DNA from: UBA7236 sp035439505
GTDB taxonomy: Bacteria > Bacteroidota > Bacteroidia > Chitinophagales > BACL12
Direction of reading: 5' to 3'
NCBI GenBank assembly: GCA_035439505.1
Contig: DAORKJ010000006.1
Span: forward strand, 19,430 to 83,429
DNA: 64,000 nt
How positions within the stretch are numbered: position 1 is the first letter of the stretch; the number at the start of each line of letters is the position of its first letter. Positions 61,098 to 64,000 of this stretch are shown here, in pieces. The notes below the pieces were generated by a model that was not told the origin of the DNA, did not search any database, and saw only the letters and a program-made list of their open reading frames with translations. Both the position numbers and the translations under genes were made by a program.

Positions 61098-61526
61098 GTG
61101 CCAATACATCTGCAACATTTAGAATCAGAAACAAACGAAAAAACCCGTCTGCGCGGTTACGATTATTATTGCGAAGGCCGGGTAAAATCGGTGTTTAATA
61201 TTAATGGTATTGAATGGATGGCGGTAGTGCAGGGTTACGACGACCATGTGGTGCAGTTGAATATTACGAATGACTCTGTATTAAGGCATGAATGTAATTG
61301 CAGTGATGCGGAGGATCCATGTAAACATGTAATTGCGGTGTTGTATTATATCCGCAACGAAGCACATAAACTCAAAAAAACCGATGCTACCGGTTACGAA
61401 GAAATAAAAGAAAATATCAGTTATCTGCCACCGCATGTGCTGCGGTATTTGATATTAAAATATGCTACTATTAGCAAGGAGTTTAGGAAGTTTTTGCTCG
61501 ACTACACTAAAGATGGCAAAAAGTAA
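61098..61526 (+). CDS. SWIM zinc-finger protein
   Basis: The protein has 142 residues; the start is GTG 61098 (first residues MPIHLQHLESETNEKTRLRGYDYY). The SWIM finger CxCx(n)CxH is at Cys66, Cys68, Cys75 and His77 (HECNCSDAEDPCKHVIAV). A typical N-terminal sheet and helix precede it (GYDYYCEGRVKSV). SWIM domains bind DNA or protein partners and are common in chromatin- or helicase-associated proteins. No other domain is present, so the role is unknown. Its C-terminus is basic. Confidence 0.82.
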   Translation: MPIHLQHLESETNEKTRLRGYDYYCEGRVKSVFNINGIEWMAVVQGYDDHVVQLNITNDSVLRHECNCSDAEDPCKHVIAVLYYIRNEAHKLKKTDATGYEEIKENISYLPPHVLRYLILKYATISKEFRKFLLDYTKDGKK

Positions 61527-61645
61527 TTTTGAAATAGTGCTCGGCTGCTAAATCGAAATGGTGATAAATGTTGTACTTGTTGCTGATTTCTATTATCTGA
61601 AGGGTAATGGCTAAAGCCCATCTTTGAATATAAAACTTAAACGTT

Positions 61646-62026
61646 ATGAATACCAAAAAACATATCGGCGATCTTCACCCTGAAGTGAAAGCCTGGATGA
61701 GTTATGTGAGTTATGTGAAAGACGAACTCAAAGTGCACAATTTGCGTCTCGAAGAAATCATTAGCAAAAACACCGGACGTGAAGTAATGGCCCATACCGA
61801 ACATTTTCAAAACCAGTTTATCCGTCAGAATGAGGCTTGTGATGAACTGATGCACGATTTGCATAAAGTAGAAAAATCTTACAGCGACTTAGCAGCCAAT
61901 AACCCAGCTGCCATGCACGTGGCTATTGCTGATGAAACAGGCTTACGCGACAGAGTGGATACACACAGGCATATATTTGAAGACCTGACTCATGAGTTTA
62001 GAGCATTTTTGTCGAAACACATGTAA
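61646..62026 (+). CDS. Small all-helical hypothetical protein
   Basis: The protein has 126 residues, probably a soluble helical bundle. It is rich in Glu, His and Asp (MNTKKHIGDLHPEVK, AHTEHFQNQFIRQNEAC, DELMHDLHKVEKS) and shows heptad-like hydrophobic spacing over most of its length. No signal peptide, cysteine metal site or catalytic motif is visible. The high His content is noticeable but irregular. Codon use and frame preservation support coding. Function unknown. Confidence 0.65.
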   Translation: MNTKKHIGDLHPEVKAWMSYVSYVKDELKVHNLRLEEIISKNTGREVMAHTEHFQNQFIRQNEACDELMHDLHKVEKSYSDLAANNPAAMHVAIADETGLRDRVDTHRHIFEDLTHEFRAFLSKHM

Positions 62027-62198
62027 GTTATTAATAATGAATGGTTTAGCACAATAGCTGCTACCATTTTTATGCTGGTGAATTAACATTTAACCATGTT
62101 ATGGTTATGTTAAACAAATGCTTAAACAGTGAGATTTTTTATTGAAATGCCTTAAGCTAGAGGTAAATTCCTTAATTTCGTTAGCTCAAAGGCATTTT

Positions 62199-63839
62199 AT
62201 GAAAAGAATCTTATTATTATTTTTTGGTTTATCAGTATTTACTTCTGCATTTGCACAATCTACCTGGGAATCGGTATATGCTGTTTTGCAAACTAATTGC
62301 GGCAGTTGTCACGTTGCCGGGCATACCAGCGGTTTGGATTTAAGTGCATCAATTGGTGAGGTGTATGATAACTTATATGACCTTACACCAACAAATGCGA
62401 CTTCAGCATCGAAAGGTTACAAACGTGTATTTCCCGGTGAACCTTATAAAAGTTTTTTGTTCAGTAAAGTTAATAACGGCTTAGCCTGGGATGTAAATCT
62501 CGAAGCCGGTGAAGGTGAAGCATGCCCACAGGGTGCTGCTCCGTTAAATAATAAGGATATTGAATTAATTCGTCAATGGATTATGTATGGTGCTTTTGAA
62601 AGTGATTTTGCGGTTGATATTCCATTAATCAATGAGTTTTATGATAATGGTGGTATTCAAAGTGTGCCACTACCTCCTGCACCACCTGCTGAAGGTGAAG
62701 GATTTCAAGTGCATTTCGGTCCGTTCTTTTTATGGCCTGAAGAAGAACACGAATATTTCACTAAATTTTTCACACAAATTCCAAGTGATTTAGAAATTAA
62801 TCGCGTAGATACTTATATGGGAGATTACTCCCACCATTTTATCACTTACCGATTCACTGAACCATTCTGGGAAGAATTTACACCATACGGTTTACATGAT
62901 GGTCCCGATTTTGCAGGAATTGATTTAGTAACTGCAAATCAGTACCCGCAAAATATTGTATTACCGGAAGGAACTGCATTTAACTGGGTAGAAAATACAG
63001 TGTTGAATTTAAATTCACATTATATTAATTATTCCCCGGATAAACCACTTGCCTGCGAAGCATATGTAAATATTTATACGCAACCGGTTGGAACGGCAAT
63101 ACAGACCATGTATTCGGTATTATTATCTAACGATGGATTTTATATTCCCAACAATAGCGAACCGGTAACGGATGTTGCCAGCGCATTTGAGAATGGTCAT
63201 GGCGATGATGAATTATTTGTTTGGGCAATGAGTAGCCATACACACCAATATGGTACCGATTTTAATATTTATAAACGTACACCTGATAATGAAAAAGGTG
63301 AACAAATATTTGATGGTGCTTGCGGCGCTACTAATGGTGTGCCGGGTTGTTTAGATGAAATTTATGATTACAAACATCCGCCAACTCGTTATTGGGAAGG
63401 TATGTTGCCAATTAAATGGGAAGATGGTATTATATACGAAACAACATGGATTAACGATGGACCTGAACCTGTAGGATTTGGTTTAACCAGCGATGATGAA
63501 ATGATGGTAATGATGTATTTTTTTGTAGATGATACTACAGGATTAAATTTACCTCAAACTGTTGATATTGAAGATAATCCGGAAGCACTACAAATTTCGT
63601 TGTTCCCAAATCCTGCAAAGGATGTATTTTATATTCAGAGTGCTCTTAATTTAAGCGGTGCTGCAGTTACTTTAACTGATTTAAAAGGAAGTGTTATTCG
63701 CACACAACTTTCGGAGTCGTTAACTGCAGGTGCCAATTATTATCAGGTTGATACTTATGATTTATCGCCCGGACTTTATTTGATAAATATTTTAAATAAT
63801 GAAGGTGTAACTATTTCTGAAAAAATAGTAATTCAATAA
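62199..63839 (+). CDS. T9SS-secreted cytochrome c-PHM-like copper monooxygenase fusion
   Basis: I choose ATG 62199 (546 residues), with AAAGG upstream and signal peptide MKRILLLFFGLSVFTSAFAQ. A cytochrome c-like domain follows with heme motif CGSCH (34-38). The larger part resembles copper type II ascorbate-dependent monooxygenases: His212-His213 in YSHHFITY and His274 in NLNSHYINY (CuH site), His347 and His349 in SSHTHQYG, and Met435 in DDEMMVMMYFF (CuM site). Thus all six copper ligands of the PHM fold are present. It ends in a type A sorting domain (ISLFPNPAKDVF to EKIVIQ). The heme domain may supply electrons in place of ascorbate, which is inference. Confidence 0.85.
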   Translation: MKRILLLFFGLSVFTSAFAQSTWESVYAVLQTNCGSCHVAGHTSGLDLSASIGEVYDNLYDLTPTNATSASKGYKRVFPGEPYKSFLFSKVNNGLAWDVNLEAGEGEACPQGAAPLNNKDIELIRQWIMYGAFESDFAVDIPLINEFYDNGGIQSVPLPPAPPAEGEGFQVHFGPFFLWPEEEHEYFTKFFTQIPSDLEINRVDTYMGDYSHHFITYRFTEPFWEEFTPYGLHDGPDFAGIDLVTANQYPQNIVLPEGTAFNWVENTVLNLNSHYINYSPDKPLACEAYVNIYTQPVGTAIQTMYSVLLSNDGFYIPNNSEPVTDVASAFENGHGDDELFVWAMSSHTHQYGTDFNIYKRTPDNEKGEQIFDGACGATNGVPGCLDEIYDYKHPPTRYWEGMLPIKWEDGIIYETTWINDGPEPVGFGLTSDDEMMVMMYFFVDDTTGLNLPQTVDIEDNPEALQISLFPNPAKDVFYIQSALNLSGAAVTLTDLKGSVIRTQLSESLTAGANYYQVDTYDLSPGLYLINILNNEGVTISEKIVIQ

Positions 63840-63856
63840 ACTACAAAAATTATTTT

Positions 63857-63898
63857 AACCCGGATTGCATTTATTAAAAATGTGGTCCGGGTTTTTTT
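63857..63898 (+). terminator. Intrinsic terminator after the copper monooxygenase-like gene
   Basis: AACCCGG pairs with CCGGGTT and the stem continues inward by seven more pairs with wobbles (ATTGCAT against ATGTGGT). Seven T residues follow. The final 100 bases of the window hold no gene. Confidence 0.85.
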
Positions 63899-64000
63899 AT
63901 TGGCTTAAACTTATTTTTTGAACAGCCGTAACGCCGGAGCATACAGAGAAAATACACGCAAAGTTCACAGAGAATTATTTCGTATATTCGAATTAATTAC

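Noticed and set aside
1..64000. tRNA, rRNA or other standard RNA genes
   Set aside because: I looked in the larger spacers for tRNA-like cloverleaf ends and T-loop sequence (GGTTCRANNCC) and found none that folds convincingly.

Overview
The window is from a low-GC member of the Bacteroidota, probably an environmental genome assembled from short reads. The evidence is nine proteins (one partial) with a C-terminal type IX secretion (T9SS type A) sorting domain, a short Bacteroidota-type primary sigma factor, promoter-like TAnnTTTG elements close to many start codons, few clear Shine-Dalgarno sequences, and families largely typical of the phylum (DUF3109, HYC_CC_PP, fused alpha/beta E1 dehydrogenase). 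Two 100-N scaffold gaps are present. One is an artefact that splits a gene that is really intact.

Layout. 1-6.2 kb: secreted T9SS cargo, including two tandem paralogs (seven WxKxxGG repeats, MopE-like Asp-rich repeats, sorting domain) that share an almost identical 510-bp 3' end, plus a decayed third copy of that end. 6.3-8.5 kb: YceI and pirin genes and a PIN-toxin/antitoxin pair. 8.7-12.1 kb: B12-dependent ribonucleotide reductase behind a hairpin leader. 12.7-19.4 kb: a probable copper-handling locus. One arm carries an MbnP-like lipoprotein and two MauG/MbnH-like di-heme lipoproteins; the divergent arm carries a HYC_CC_PP protein, a TonB-dependent receptor and an HMA-domain protein. 19.4-30.3 kb: FG-GAP cargo, rpoD, a repeat-rich spacer, then housekeeping genes (DnaJ/TerB-like protein, 3-methyladenine glycosylase, RsmI-like methyltransferase, DUF3109, nadB) and a secreted esterase. 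30.5-35.9 kb: an 803-residue orphan, glycosyltransferase, O-antigen ligase-like protein, and an ECF sigma/anti-sigma pair.

35.9-47.7 kb holds the most unusual content, a compact biosynthetic cluster. It encodes a stand-alone ACP, two different KASIII-type ketosynthases, an SDR, two acyl-activating ligases, a crotonyl-CoA carboxylase/reductase homologue and an aromatic ammonia-lyase whose selectivity residues look like phenylalanine ammonia-lyase. A membrane O-acyltransferase (MBOAT) and an SGNH-like protein flank it on the opposite strand. I infer that phenylalanine becomes cinnamate, which is activated, reduced or carboxylated, elongated once or twice, and possibly transferred onto a hydroxyl acceptor. 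I recognise no described pathway with this exact gene set.

47.7-64 kb: ECF sigma factor with a TonB-tailed anti-sigma-like protein, NhaD-like antiporter, LutB-like protein, OmpA-family protein, two small paralogous orphans, secreted fibronectin-III protein, fused E1 dehydrogenase (interrupted by a real gap), secreted N-formylglutamate amidohydrolase-like protein, several small genes, and a secreted cytochrome c-PHM-like copper monooxygenase fusion. Its copper need fits the copper locus found earlier.

Spacers carry at least two families of dispersed palindromes (cores GGCGGATGCAATTCGCC and GTCCGCCnnGGCGGAC) and a row of four mini-hairpins. I saw no rRNA, tRNA, CRISPR array, phage or transposase gene. 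All functional calls rest on reading motifs by eye, with no database search.
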